From: Chinchilla lanigera
Taxonomy: Eukaryota > Chordata > Mammalia > Rodentia > Chinchillidae
Reading direction: 5' to 3'
DNA length: 64,000 bases
Assembly: GCF_000276665.1 (NCBI RefSeq)
Contig: NW_004955404.1
Coordinates: 29,746,126-29,810,125 of the forward strand
Notes under the pieces: generated by a model
What the model was told of the DNA's origin: nothing
Database searches by the model: none
The model's input: only the letters and a program-made list of their open reading frames with translations
Part shown: positions 22,500-33,734 of the stretch, piece after piece
How positions within the stretch are numbered: the stretch's first letter is position 1
Layout of the letters: every line of letters begins with the position of its first letter
Made by a program: the position numbers and the translations under genes

Positions 22500-22800
22500 T
22501 GGAGGCTTTCTTGAATGGGCTGGAATGGGAAGGTAGAAACTCAGAGGTGAAAGGCATTCTGGTGGGATAAGCAGCCCAGAGAGATCCGGGCAGTGCATAG
22601 AAACGCAGAGCGGCTGTTGGCTGGGAATAGATAGTAAATGGACCTGTCAGCCCCAGAGATGCAGGATCAGGGCAATCAGGTGAATGTAAAGCTGGAAACA
22701 CAATTGCCAGGGGAGACAGATGGTGCAGGGTCTTAAAGGAAGGGTTAGGGCACTTGTCACCAGGAGAACTGCTGAGAACTTTGATCTTAAAAACCTTATT
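22500..22800 (-). mobile_element. L2 fragment, diverged
   Basis: On the minus strand, 'aagaccctgcaccatctg' then a cysteine/proline-rich-looking C/T stretch and 'cccattccagcccattcaag' follow the L2 3' region order. This explains the 110-codon antisense frame at 22477-22809. Confidence 0.4.
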
Positions 22801-22809
22801 TAGTGACAT

Positions 22810-23334
22810 TTAAAAGGGAGGCTTATTTTTTACCTCAGTGTTCAGAATCAAGTAAAGGGTCTGAAAAAGAAATTCATGGCTGACATGATACTCAGCCTCC
22901 GAGCTCAAAACCCTGACTTCTCTAAGTATCTTCCAGCCCCAAAAGTAATTCATCCTCCAGCAGCTCACTCTACAGGAAATCCACTATGGGAATTTAATAA
23001 TTTGGCAGTTAGGAAACCAAGAAGACCACTAAAATTCCAACTTATTTGGCTGTATTTCAATCTCATTACTGATTGAAATAAATGGGCTCTTTTTGTGATC
23101 ATTAATTAAGTCCTATAGTTTAAGAAACTGAGCAAGAGAGCTTGGAAATGCTGAGAGGAATGTTTGCATTGAAACTTGTCTCATAGGTTGACTCACAGTT
23201 ACCCTAGACCCAGGGTGGCAAAGGCTGCTCTTCACCCTAAAACATCTGGTCTTCCTTCTTCTGGAGCAGATGGTTTTGCAGAATAAGGGTAGAGATCTCA
23301 ATTTCTCTTACAGATTAGGATAGTCTGTGATGAA
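22810..23334. other. No recognised feature
   Basis: Unique DNA. The frame at 22876-23076 has no known motif. Confidence 0.4.
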
Positions 23335-23650
23335 GCTCTGGCCAGTGGGATGTGAGCGGAATGTTACCAGAGCACTAGGAAGTGTTTGCAAATGAGAACA
23401 TCCCTTTCCCCTTCTTCATTCCAAACGGGAATATGATGGCTTGATTTAGGGAACTGACCTCCCGGATGGAGGATCACAAAGAGAGAAACGTGGGTCCTTG
23501 AGCACCTCAAGAAGCAGAACTGCATCCTGTTAGAGGCATTGAGTGCCTATGTTGAAGCGCTAAAGGGAGAAAGAAATGAGCTTATTTTTTGGTGAAACCA
23601 CTGTCATGTGACTTTTGCGGAGAGTCACAATCAAACTCAATTCTAAGTAA
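23335..23650 (+). mobile_element. Ancient LTR-like repeat, family uncertain
   Basis: 'ctctggccagtgggatgtga' followed by 'gatggaggatcacaaagag' and 'gtgggtccttgagcacct' resembles a mammal-wide LTR consensus with the same order. Termini are not resolved. Confidence 0.4.
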
Positions 23651-23678
23651 TTCCCTGAGCCATCATGTGTGCAAGAAT

Positions 23679-23723
23679 TACATCTTTGCAGTAATATAGT
23701 TGATGAAAATCACAGTTTTATAT
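23679..23723. repeat. 45-bp direct repeat, copy A
   Basis: Identical over 45 bp to 25448-25492, with no similarity outside. See the matching finding. Confidence 0.97.
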
Positions 23724-24074
23724 CAAGAAAAAAGTATTTCTGCTGTTTCCCAGGCCAGTGCTAAGTGGTCACAGGGAACCTCAACATACAAAGCGAAAAG
23801 AGGATGAACCTGCAGAAAACCTGCTGTCAGATAATCAGTTTGGGCCACTTAGCATTTCATTTTATGCAACAAGTTAAGCAGTGACATTAACAGTCTCTGA
23901 ATGCAGCCTGTTTACTTCCATCATCAGAAGGGACATTTTACAGTTGCTAAATTTCTTACAAAGATATAAAATAGAAATTGAAAATCTTGATACTTTTATT
24001 CCTTAGTACAAAATGTGTTAAGTGAATGGAATTGAAGGAAAAAAAATAACTAGGGAATCCAAAAAATTTTCTCA

Positions 24075-24116
24075 CACAAGATCCTGAGTTTGATTCCTAG
24101 TATCCAAAAATAAATT
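24075..24116 (+). mobile_element. ID SINE 3' fragment
   Basis: 'aagatcctgagtttgattcc' followed by 'tagtatccaaaaataaa' matches the ID B-box region and tail. Confidence 0.5.
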
Positions 24117-24379
24117 ATCTCAGTGAAAAAGAAAAACACTAGCAGACCCTAGAAAAAGAAAGATGGCTGACACTAATCTTTCCCTGGCAGCCACACTGGC
24201 AGAGTAGCATTGCGATAATCAATGGTTAGAAGGTTCTCAGCAACACTATGGGAAAAAGGAAATTAACCATTAACATCCAGCACCCTTCTGGGGGATCTCT
24301 TGTTGTTTTAGTACACTTAACTGTTCTCTGCTTTGTGCCCCCCACACACATACATATCCCTGAATAGGGCGATTCTATT
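24117..24379. other. No recognised feature
   Basis: Unique DNA. Confidence 0.35.
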
Positions 24380-24535
24380 CTCTAATCCTTTCATCACCTG
24401 AGTGTAATAGGTCATATATTCCTTCATTCAACCCTATGGAGCACGAGACTATGAAATACTCTATTGCCTTCATTTTAAAGAGCTCATCAGCAGAGGAGCT
24501 GGAATTCAAATACAGGAAGTCCGGTTCAAAGCAAG
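24380..24535 (+). mobile_element. MIR SINE relic
   Basis: 'tcaaccctatggagcacgag' and 'gcagaggagctggaattcaa' match the MIR core and 3' half. Confidence 0.5.
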
Positions 24536-25447
24536 ACTGATCTACAGCTACATCCCACCCCCTGAGGAAAAACGGAAAAATAAAAGTGGTGCTATTTATC
24601 ACATAAGGACATCTGCCACAAAGCACAGTTCCTAAGCCTAGCTAAAGCTGGTCTTTGCAAGAACAGCCAATACAAACCTGAGAGAGCTAGTGGAGAAATA
24701 TTTGGGGAAAGGATATTTCTCTACCCCTCAAACCACAGCCTTCTGGCAGTACCCCAGTGAGTACAAGCTGATCTCCCATCACAATCCTATGTGTAACAAT
24801 GTTTGAGGGATTAGCATACAGTGTGAACATTAGACAGTAAGTTAACTTTCAGATTTTTAAAAATAGAGAATAGTGAGAATGAGCCCTTCTACACCAGACC
24901 CCAGTCTATTCAAACTTGCAAAGAGATTCAGTTCTCTGTTTAATGATGCCCAAGTCCTTGATCTCGGGAAACTGCTGGAGTTTTATTATTTCGCACTTAG
25001 TACTGAGCTGCTGTTCTTCATTACCACTCTCACCTCATTGTCATTTGCACTCCACCATTGACTTTCCTTCTCTGTGCAGCTAGAATTTTGAATCTGGCAA
25101 ATATGGACCTTAAAATGACTTTTTCCCTACTGCGATTGTTACAGACTTTATGATAATGAGTTTTCCAGTAACAATTCTGTCCAAGAAAGCTATTTGTAAA
25201 GTAGTATATTTACAATAATAACTAATATTTTCTATTTTATGAGACAGACTTTTTATCTCTGTCCACGCATGACAGAGATGACGCTTAAAAGGTTTCATAT
25301 ACAGCTCAGGATGGGCCAGGGAGCAAGGGCAGAAACTAGAACTTCTTCAGATCACCACACTCCCATGTTGGACTCTTTTTCTTTGTGCTGCAGTATCAAG
25401 TCTTTGCCAAATGTGAATATGCCCATGGTATTGATAGCGACAGAAAA
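24536..25447. other. No recognised feature
   Basis: Unique DNA lying between the two 45-bp repeat copies. Confidence 0.4.
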
Positions 25448-25492
25448 TACATCTTTGCAGTAATATAGTTGATGAAAATCACAGTTTTATAT
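25448..25492. repeat. 45-bp direct repeat, copy B
   Basis: Identical to 23679-23723. The sequence departs immediately on both sides. Confidence 0.97.
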
Positions 25493-25984
25493 ACAAAAAC
25501 TCACTTTAAAAAACCAATCAATGCTTCTTAAACAAATATTCTCATGTACCTTTAACCAATGCAAGTTTTTTGGTGCTAACTTTCCCTCCTCAACCTGCGG
25601 ACAGTGGAAAACTAACTCATCGTACCTGGTAAAAGGCAGCAGCCAAGCTGTTTCCATGGGATTCTACTTTCTGCCCCTGACCTGGAGGATTGGACCAGAA
25701 GAAGGGATGTGTCTTTAGGGTGTCAATCCATTGGCTTTCTCAATATCAATATGGCACAGCTTAAGAAGATGAACTAAGCCAACAAGATTTTTTCCCTGAG
25801 AATATAAGACTGAGTTAGCAGCAGGGCCAGCACCATTATATAGAAAGTATCAGGACAACCATGCCGGTCCATGGGGAAGTTGAAGCTACGCAGAAGTAAA
25901 AACTCAAATGTTTAAGTCATAAGAGCCACAATCTCTGTAATACTTAGAGAAATTACAGTATTTCACATTCTTAATTTTTTTTAC
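25493..25984. other. No recognised feature
   Basis: Unique DNA. The frame at 25521-25718 is unsupported. Confidence 0.4.
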
Positions 25985-26125
25985 TCTGGGAAGGAATTGC
26001 TGTTATTAACAACTCCTCAACATTGCCATTTTACTGATGAAAATGCTGAGGCACAACACTTTGGCCAGAGAGAAAGATTGAATGCCAAGCCTCATGGCAT
26101 TGCTGTCAAATCTGATTTCATATAA
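25985..26125 (+). mobile_element. MIR SINE relic
   Basis: 'cattttactgatgaaaatgc' 'tgaggcacaacactttggcc' gives the MIR core. Confidence 0.55.
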
Positions 26126-26217
26126 AGGCAGTTAGGTGTAAGAACATAGAGAAGGTAACCACATATGCAAAGAGAAGTAGAGTGTCATGAGAAGGAAGGA
26201 TACAAAGAATGAACTAC

Positions 26218-26228
26218 AGAGAGGAGAG

Positions 26229-26280
<52 letters not shown>
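26218..26280. repeat. (GA)n microsatellite
   Basis: Over 50 bp of GA repeat. It generates a false Arg-Glu open frame at 26209-26394. Confidence 0.97.
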
Positions 26281-26283
<3 letters not shown>

Positions 26284-26773
26284 AATTCCCAGCTCTACTG
26301 TAGCTCCTTTTCTCAGATTCCCGTACGATTTCTGACTGTGTCCTTACCCAGGACAGTTTCAGTGTCTCTGTTCCTTCAGTGTCCCTTTAAGTAAAATAAC
26401 ATGACTCCTTTTGATATTTTGTAAGTATAATACCCCAAAGTGCTAAAGGTTATCACTGCTGTCTCTTCCTTGTTTTTGAATCTCCTAAAGATTTAAGATC
26501 CAGTAGAGCAGATAAGGTAAACAAATATACACACAAGAGAAATATTTGTTATTTCAAGGGTACAATGCAGCTATGATCTAGATAAGAGTTAAAGTAAACT
26601 GAATAAAATCAAAACTGTTGATTACAGATCATGAAAACTTCCTGGAGAAACAGATATAAACTTGGATATAAAGTAAAGAAGGCTGTTTGCCTAACAGATA
26701 GCTTGAGTCAGGGTAGGTAGAACACTTTTTCCCTGCTGAAGAGATTGAAAAAATATTCAGAAGGTTGGATAAT

Positions 26774-26778
<5 letters not shown>
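26281..26778. other. No recognised feature
   Basis: Unique DNA. Confidence 0.4.

Positions 26779-26819
<41 letters not shown>
26779..26819. repeat. (GT)n microsatellite
   Basis: About 20 TG units. Confidence 0.97.
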
Positions 26820-26824
<5 letters not shown>

Positions 26825-27004
26825 AACTACTAAAATATAAGGGAACAGAAAATGGAGATCAGAAACATTAAAATAAAATTAAGCATTATACAACTGTACA
26901 AGATCCCAGGCCAGAGTGATGAATTTTTATGGCTCAGACATATTTTTGTATTTTGCCTTAGCAATTGTCCTTAACTATAAAATTTCATAGCTATAAACCA
27001 TCAC

Positions 27005-27175
27005 TAAGATGGTCATGGGGGCACATGTATCCCAAGTTCTAATCCCACTTGGGCTACTTAGTGACTTAGCAAGACCCTGTCTCAAAAAATAAAAAAAGGA
27101 AAAATAAAAAGAAGGCTGGGGATATAGCTCAGTGCAAAGACCCTGGGTTCACTCCCTAGTACCACATTAAAAAAT
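27005..27175 (+). mobile_element. B1-ID composite SINE
   Basis: A B1-derived 5' half ('gcacatgtatcccaagttc', 'agcaagaccctgtctcaaaa') is joined through an A-rich linker to an ID half ('gctggggatatagctcagtg', 'gggttcactccctagtacc'). The ID half lacks part of the middle. Confidence 0.8.
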
Positions 27176-28374
27176 CACTAACATTCCCATTGTATGACTT
27201 TTAATCAAATAATCAAGTATCCTGAAATCAAATGCCTCCTGGCTCTGTGTCTTCTAAGCTTAGTTTGCCTTCCTTGCTGTAGTGCATGCTGACACATACT
27301 AGGCACCCGATAAATACATGAGGACTAAATAAACAAGCATTTGTGTTATTACCCTGTTTAGACATGAGATTATATCCATAAAGGTAAAAATTCTAATCAA
27401 AAACTTTAAAATGATTTATTTATAGTCATATCTTAGGAGGCCATGAAATTGTTTATTTATATTAACCCACTTTCTGCTTTCCCACCAAACTGACTATTGC
27501 TATTGAATCATGAACTTTTTGTGATCATGAAAGAGTAGTTAAATACGAATATTCCACTATTTAAGCAAATTAGGTTTTGCCCTAAAATACAGTTCCAACA
27601 TGCTATGATTGTGCAGAGAATCCAAATAACACCCTTATCCACTCTATCCCAGAAAACTCCAAAGAAGCTGTATTTGATGCATTGTCGAGCTATAAATACA
27701 AACTAAGAACACTGGAAATGCAAAAGAAAATAATAAGTTATAACCACTCACCCTGAAAGCAATTTCCGCCTAAAATAAAGTTGTGTGCTCTCTAAGCCTG
27801 AACAACAAAGCCTCTGTTTTACTTTTATTCAGAAGAATTATATTCTCCCTGTGAAGGGTAATTTATTCCAAATGCAAGAGAAGATAGGCTAAAAGGCTGT
27901 AGGGATAAAGGAAGGTCTGCAAAATCACAGATGAATATTAGTGCATGCAATGCTTCTATTTATTAAACAACCAGTAGGTAAGGTTTAGAAGCCTTGTTAT
28001 CACCACAAAACGAATACGCATATTTAAAAAAACACTTTTTAAAAACAAAAAGCCAGTGTCAACATAATATACTGAAGTCAATGTTTCTATATATTTTAAA
28101 GTAATCATACTTCAAACAGTCACCTTAGTGAAAAATATAAATATAGAAGCAAACAGAACCTTTACTATATCAATACATAGCTTTAAAAACATTCATAGTA
28201 GCTATATTGAAATTAAAACATTCTTAAAAAAAGAAAAGATAAAGTGCTGGATGTACTAATAGAGAATCATTTGAGCATTCTATGTTGAACAAATGACAAA
28301 TTTACAAAAACATTTGTTATAAATTCAATAGTCAATAGCTTTAAAACATTACTATATACAGAGACAGTTTTACA
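27176..28374. other. AT-rich unannotated stretch
   Basis: 'gctgacacatactaggcacc' plus 'gataaatacatgaggac' at 27289-27325 may be an L2 terminus. The rest is AT-rich with no gene evidence. Confidence 0.4.
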
Positions 28375-28460
28375 AACTATGGATGCACTTAATCCCACTC
28401 TTAAAATGGTAAATTTTATATTATGTATATTTTGTCACAATTATAAATATATTACATGTA
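28375..28460 (+). mobile_element. L1M 3' terminus relic
   Basis: 'cttaaaatggtaaattttat' then 'attatgtatattttgtcac' is the classic end of L1M 3'UTRs. Confidence 0.6.
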
Positions 28461-29724
28461 AATGCAGTGGGAATAAACTAAGAATCTGATAGATCCATGG
28501 GAAAGAAATGACTACTTATTTCAAAAACTAAAATATTACTTCTTATCAAAACTTAGAGAGAGTGACCAACAAACATTGCCAACAGCAGGTTGCTACTGCC
28601 AGAGTGCATCAGAAGTTTATCTGCTGCAAAGGTGAAGTAACTATGGCGTACCCCAAGAAGGGGCACAGAGCAATGAAACTGGCGCTTTCCATTCTCAGGT
28701 CCACGCTGATGGTCCCACAGCCTGTTACAGACCTTTCCACACAGGATGGCAGCAGGTGTGGTGGGTTGTTACTCCGTAGCAATTGCTCACTCCCAGACTA
28801 ACGGAGCTTCCTAGCCTGCTAAACTGTAAAAGCTGGAAAGCTGAAATGCCATGTTCCGGAAGCGCTTGTAGCTGCGATTCTAGTAGAATGTGAATCAGGA
28901 CAAGATGGCACCTTTGGTGAAACTGGGGAAGCAGACAGCAGGCAGAGGCCGTGCTGGGCTGCTTGGCTTTCTCTGACTGGCACAGACATGGAGGCATGCA
29001 GGTCTGTGACAACAGGGTGACGAGGCCTGACTGTGTTCCTTGGGAGTCTATTACAGAGCATCCGTTTCCTGGCCTGGGTTTCAGCCAGTATAATGTGGTT
29101 CTGGTTCCAGCATCTGGTGGTGATTTTTGAATTCAGCAAGTGGCTTCTTGGCCATTCATAGAAGGTAGGTCAGTCTCTCTGCTGATCCACATCAGTGGAC
29201 AGTATAGAGAATTACACCCCCGGAAGCCGCAGTTTAGACTCCATACAAGCTCTGTAAGGCTTCTCCTACCTAGAATAATAATTACTTTTCTACTATGACT
29301 ATGTCCTCTGACTGAACCCTAGGTGATATATGCATGAAAAGTCTTTAGATGGGCATATTAGTGTCCCACTTCTAGAATTCTAGTCTATACACATTGTGCT
29401 TACTGTATAAAAGGTTTATAAGCCAAAATGGGTAATGTAATATTATTGATGAAAATTTGAAACTATATAGAAACCAACATGAGAACTAGCAAAGTAAATT
29501 GTGAACTAATAAAATAAATTGTGAATAATCTCATGGAAGAAAAAATTGCTACCAACAACACAGGCTGTTCTAGACTATTCTTTTCAGACAACACAATCCT
29601 TAGACATCTCCCACAATTCCCTCTCTTCTGATCAGAATTCTGATTCTAGTTATTCTTCAGCTATTTGGTGAGTGCCTATATCATGTCAGGTACCCATGAA
29701 CCATCATACTATTACATCAAAGTA
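28461..29724. other. Unique stretch with a splice-donor-like site
   Basis: 28555-29165 is more GC-rich than its surroundings. On the plus strand it ends with 'catagaag|gtaggt', a donor-like border. Frames on both strands (28562-29139) show no recognisable domain. Nothing proves an exon. Confidence 0.25.
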
Positions 29725-29885
29725 ATAATAAAAACATTGTAAAACTCCAGAAAACAGCCAAATTCTTTTATTAGTAAACTACCTGGATCCTCTTTAATAC
29801 ACCTATGTGTACATGGTTGTTCCTCTGCATCTGCAGGAGACTGGTTCTAGGGAACCCCTCTTCTAAGGGTGCCAAAATCCACAGG
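29725..29885. repeat. Local duplicated segment, copy 1 (Tigger2-like part)
   Basis: Shares an ordered 150-bp block with 30598-30755. Its right part ('catctgcaggagactggttc', 'gccaaaatccacaggt') resembles Tigger2-type DNA transposon ends. Confidence 0.6.
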
Positions 29886-29996
29886 TATTCCAGTACCTTA
29901 ATCTAGCACCTCTGCAAAATAAGGAGACAAACATCTATAAACTACCAAAGCTTGAGTTCTAGTAAGAGGAAACAACCAATAAAAAATGGGAAAGTT

Positions 29997-30033
29997 GTGC
30001 TCACTTCAGCGCACAAATACTAAAAAAATGGAA
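29997..30033 (+). pseudogene. Truncated U6 snRNA pseudogene
   Basis: 'gtgctcacttcagcgcaca' then 'aatactaaaaaa' matches the first 35 nt or so of U6 snRNA, with a deleted base and substitutions. The rest of U6 is missing and no proximal promoter was recognised. Short 5' U6 pieces of this kind are known products of L1-driven reverse transcription. Confidence 0.65.
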
Positions 30034-30034
30034 A

Positions 30035-30525
30035 AGTGAAATAGACAGCACATCATGTGACAGTCAGGGAGGAGGGACAGAGCAGGGCAAGGAATGAGAG
30101 GAGGGGCGACGGCTGTCATCTTGAGCAGTTTGGTTGGCGAGGCCCTCCCGATGAAGGAGATGCACAAGCAAAGACCTGAGGAGTTGGCGAATAAATTTGG
30201 TGCATGTGTGAGGAGGGAAGGTTCTAGCAACAAAACCAACAAGGAGAAAGAGTTTAAGGTAGGATTCAAGGCAGCTAGGGTGGCCAGGATAGGATGGGGG
30301 GTGGGATTAGGAAAGAAAAACCCAGAAATGCCAGGAAGAATAACCACAATAGGCCCTACAGGCAACAGAAGGATTTCTGCTTTTTCTGCAAAGGAGAGTG
30401 AAAAGCACTCTGGGAAGAGGACAGAGAGTGACTGTTTTCTGACATGCTTGATTAAATCATCCCCCTGCTGCTGGGTCAGGCTATCAGCAGGCAGTGGCAG
30501 AGCTAAATACAAAACTGCACTATAA
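30035..30525 (-). mobile_element. L2 LINE 3' region
   Basis: On the minus strand 'caggtctttgcttgtgcatc', 'ctcattccttgccctgctct' and 'tgctgtctatttcacttttc' follow the L2 3' end order ('caggtctttgctcaaatgtc...'). This accounts for the 168-codon antisense frame and the 143-codon sense frame here, which I do not treat as genes. Confidence 0.55.
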
Positions 30526-30597
30526 AATTAGACACAGAAGTGACTGCACTCAGAGAACAAGAAGAAACCATAAGTTAAAAATGTAAAAATTGAACAG

Positions 30598-30755
30598 ATA
30601 ACAAAAACATCACAAAACCCACAAAAAAAAAAGCCAATCATTTTATTAATAAACTGCCTGGCTTCTCTAGTACATCTGTACTTACATGGTTGTCCCTCTA
30701 TATCTGTAGGAAATGGTTCTAGGAAACCCCTCTTCTAAGGGCACCAAAATATTAT
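30598..30755. repeat. Local duplicated segment, copy 2
   Basis: Diverged direct repeat of 29725-29885, with the shared blocks 'ttttattaataaactgcctg' and 'acccctcttctaagggcacc'. Confidence 0.6.
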
Positions 30756-30869
30756 ATAAAATTTAATATCACCTATGTTGAAAAACACAGTACCTAAGAA
30801 AACATGTAGGAAAGAATTTTACCTTAAATTTTGAAGTCATGTTAACCCATGCTTTGAGCATTTTTTCTG

Positions 30870-31365
30870 TGGTTCACAGAATTCTAAAATGACCCATAGC
30901 TCTATATATTTCCCTCCCTTGCATACTGATGGGGCCAATGAATATGATAGAAAATCACTCCCATAACCATATTATTTTATATAGAAAAGTGAAGGGATTT
31001 TGCAGAACTAAGGCTCTAATCAGTTCACTCTGATGAGTGGGCCTGGCCTAATCAGGTGAGTCCTTTGAAATGGAGTGTCAGGACTTGAGTCTCTGAAGAC
31101 ACAGACTCCTATGGTCCTGAAAAAGTAAGCCAGCATGAGTCCTACTTCAGCAGGTGAAAAATTCTGTCAATAGCCACTTAAGTTTGCAAAAGAATCCCAG
31201 CTTCAGAAGACTCTTCAGTCCAACCAGAATTTTGCTTGCAGCCTTTGAGACTTAGATCAGGGAACCTAATCCACTGGAAAATTGTGAGATCATAAATGCA
31301 TGTTCCTTTAAGCTGCTAAATTTGTGGGAATTTGCCATGCGTTGATAGAAACTAATACATTTTCT
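30870..31365 (+). mobile_element. Ancient LTR (ERVL/MLT-like)
   Basis: 'gtgaagggattttgcagaac', 'ggcctaatcaggtgagtcct', 'ccactggaaaattgtgagat' and the end 'gatagaaactaatac' follow an old mammalian LTR order. Exact ends and TSD are not resolved. Confidence 0.55.
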
Positions 31366-32564
31366 TGCCACTTTTCTAAATTTTCCAGGTTTTTTGTAAT
31401 AAATATGTTCATTTCATAACTGAAGAAAAGGTAATTTATAGGAAAAATTGAAGAAAATCAATGTGGACAATTGAGGCTGTATTTCCCAGGAAAGAGAACT
31501 GACATCATTTTTCTCCATTTTGTTAACAAAGAACTACAATATGTGGGAGGAAATCTCTGTACTTCAATACTCTGGACAAAACCCAAAGTCACCCAGCTCA
31601 AGGACAAAAGCTAATACACTATGTAATTGAACTGGTGGGTGCTGAAACAAATGCACTAAAAAATAAACCTTTGCATAAATCATTCTTCCATGCTGTGCTG
31701 TTTCATTGAAACCATCTCAGACAAACAGATTTTAATTTCAGTTTAGCCACCAACACCCATCAGGCTAACCCACTGATTAATGGGAGCAAAGCTGAGTAGA
31801 AAAGGAAGCCATTCATGAAACAAACAATATAACTATCAATCAAGCTTGGGGATGATAATATTCAAATACTGCATAGTCCTTGACTCTCTAGCACCACTCC
31901 ATGGAGACCTGCACAGCAGCTAAACACTTGAACAGCAATATAAAAATTGCAAAGGTTCACAGTATCAATTAGGATGAGGACTCGATGATACCACAAGGGA
32001 TTTACTGTGAGCTTCCACAATAATCTAGAGTCTCCATGGTGTGTGCTTAGCTCCAATCCAAATAGAGAAATACAAACGCTTCTTTCTCCAATACCCATCT
32101 GCCTCCTGCATCTGCCAAATGGTAAAATTAAGTGGTAATCAGATAGGGAATCACCACGCCTGCATCTTTTAATCCATTCTGGTCAATTTTTGATTTCTTA
32201 AGCCAAGTGAAAGTAGTTTTTATTTTTTAGCTCATGTATTTGGTGTTAGGTATTATTTTTTGATCTGGGTTTACATTGTTAATCACCAGAAGCCCAGGAT
32301 CCCCACATGAGCCCTGTACCCTCAAGCATAATCCCAGTTAGCCCCAAGAAAAATGATGACCACCCCAACCAGCACCACCTTCCTAATTTACTTTTTCCAC
32401 GGCATGAGTCATTATTTGACATACCATATATTTCATTTATAAATTCTTCTTCTAAAATTTTCTCTCTGTTAAGATAGGAATTTTTGCTTTGCTGGTTAGT
32501 AATCAATCCATGGTGTTCAGCACAATCAATAAAAATCCAATCAATGCACATTGTTTGAATGACT
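31366..32564. other. No recognised feature
   Basis: About 1.2 kb of unique DNA. The antisense frames at 31862-32098 and 32279-32551 are unsupported. Confidence 0.45.
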
Positions 32565-32682
32565 GGAAGGATGGGTGGATGGATGGGTGGGTGGATGGAT
32601 GGGTGGGTGGATGGGTGGACGGATGGGTGGGTGGGTGGATGGATGAATGGATGGATGGATGGATGGATGGATGGATGGATGA
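32565..32682. repeat. GGAT/GGGT minisatellite
   Basis: A 118-bp array of 4-bp units with GGGT variants grouped to the left and pure GGAT to the right. It produces false Gly-Trp-Met-Asp frames in two registers. Confidence 0.96.
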
Positions 32683-33581
32683 ACTATTATCTGAAAACCA
32701 TTTGGAAGGAAAATTACAGAGTTGACACTAGCTCTTCCTTTTATAATAACATTTACTTCTGTGTTAGAAAGTCAACAAGGGAATTTTTTGTTGCTGAAAG
32801 TTTCACTGAGTCATAAAATTAAACCGAACAATAAACATTTAAAACAGGGATAAATCAAGATTCCACCAAGGAGAAAAGTCAAAACCCCATTTACTACCTG
32901 ACCCCCATATGCCTTCATTCTGATTGCTAAATTATAGTAGTTTAAGGATGGATTCTTCTAGCCTGATCTCAACTTTAATTTACTTTTGCAGTGATCTCAT
33001 AAGTGACTGCAGAAAGACTTCTTGCCCTTCCACCCTCTAAAAGCACAGCAACAAGAAGTCCATCCATGGGCCAGGAAGCAGGCTCTTGCCAGACACGAAA
33101 TCTGCCAGTGCCTTGGTCTTGTATTTTTTTGCTTCTGGAGTTGTGAGGAACAAATTCCTGGGGTTGGTGAGCCTTTGATCAAATGTGGCTTGTCACAGCT
33201 ATTTGTATGGCCTAGAACTAAAAAGTGATATGTGCCTTGTTCTGCATTATGTTGGTCTCTAAGAGACCACTAAGCATAAGTGACAAAAAACAGACCATAA
33301 GCTGAAACTCCAGAGTCTCAACCATCTCAACTATGCCAATCCAAGAGAGAGGGCAGCAGTATCTGCAAAGGACAGAACAGTAGCAAATGGGTATTACATT
33401 TCTTACACAACCTTAGAAAAAATGAGTCATGCCACGGAAACTAACTTGAGTCAGTAACTGTGCAGTGATAAATATTTTTAAAGCACATGTGACTCTTTAA
33501 CTCATTCATACTAATGAAGAATATTTTCACTAGCTTAACTTCCTAAAGTACAAGTCCGATTCTACTGTCTGAAATTTCCCA
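32683..33581. other. No recognised feature
   Basis: 33050-33180 has a MaLR-like look ('gggccaggaagcaggctctt', 'ccagacacgaaatctgccag', 'tgccttggtcttg') and is probably an LTR fragment on the plus strand. The remainder is unique. Confidence 0.5.
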
Positions 33582-33595
33582 CTGATTCCCAAAGT

Positions 33596-33596
<1 letters not shown>

Positions 33597-33631
<35 letters not shown>

Positions 33632-33719
33632 CCGTGGTTTTTCTCCAGTACCAGGAACCGAACTCACGACCTTGTGCTTGCCAGGCAGGCGCTTTGCCGC
33701 TGAGCTAAATCCCCAGCCC
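33597..33719 (-). mobile_element. Young ID SINE with perfect 15-bp TSD
   Basis: Antisense: a 34-T run, then 'ccagtaccaggaaccgaact', 'cgctttgccgctgagctaaa' and 'tccccagccc'. The minus strand reads as an intact tRNA-like ID head with A- and B-box-like blocks. TSD 'ctgattcccaaagtg' is identical at 33582-33596 and 33720-33734. This is the least diverged SINE in the window. Confidence 0.96.
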
Positions 33720-33734
33720 CTGATTCCCAAAGTG

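Noticed and set aside
26209..26394. Arg-Glu repeat protein
   Set aside because: Translation of a GA microsatellite.
28562..29139. Possible exon with open frames on both strands
   Set aside because: Only a donor-like border supports it. No acceptor, domain or continuing frame was found, so it is kept as an unannotated stretch.
30006..30525. 168-codon antisense and 143-codon sense open frames, the longest in the window
   Set aside because: They overlap on opposite strands within a stretch that follows the L2 3' end order, and neither shows a known domain.
32489..32816. Gly/Trp/Met/Asp repeat proteins in two frames
   Set aside because: Direct products of a 4-bp minisatellite.
33597..33719. 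tRNA gene suggested by A- and B-box-like sequence
   Set aside because: It is an ID SINE with an A-tail and TSD, not a tRNA with a full cloverleaf and Pol III terminator.
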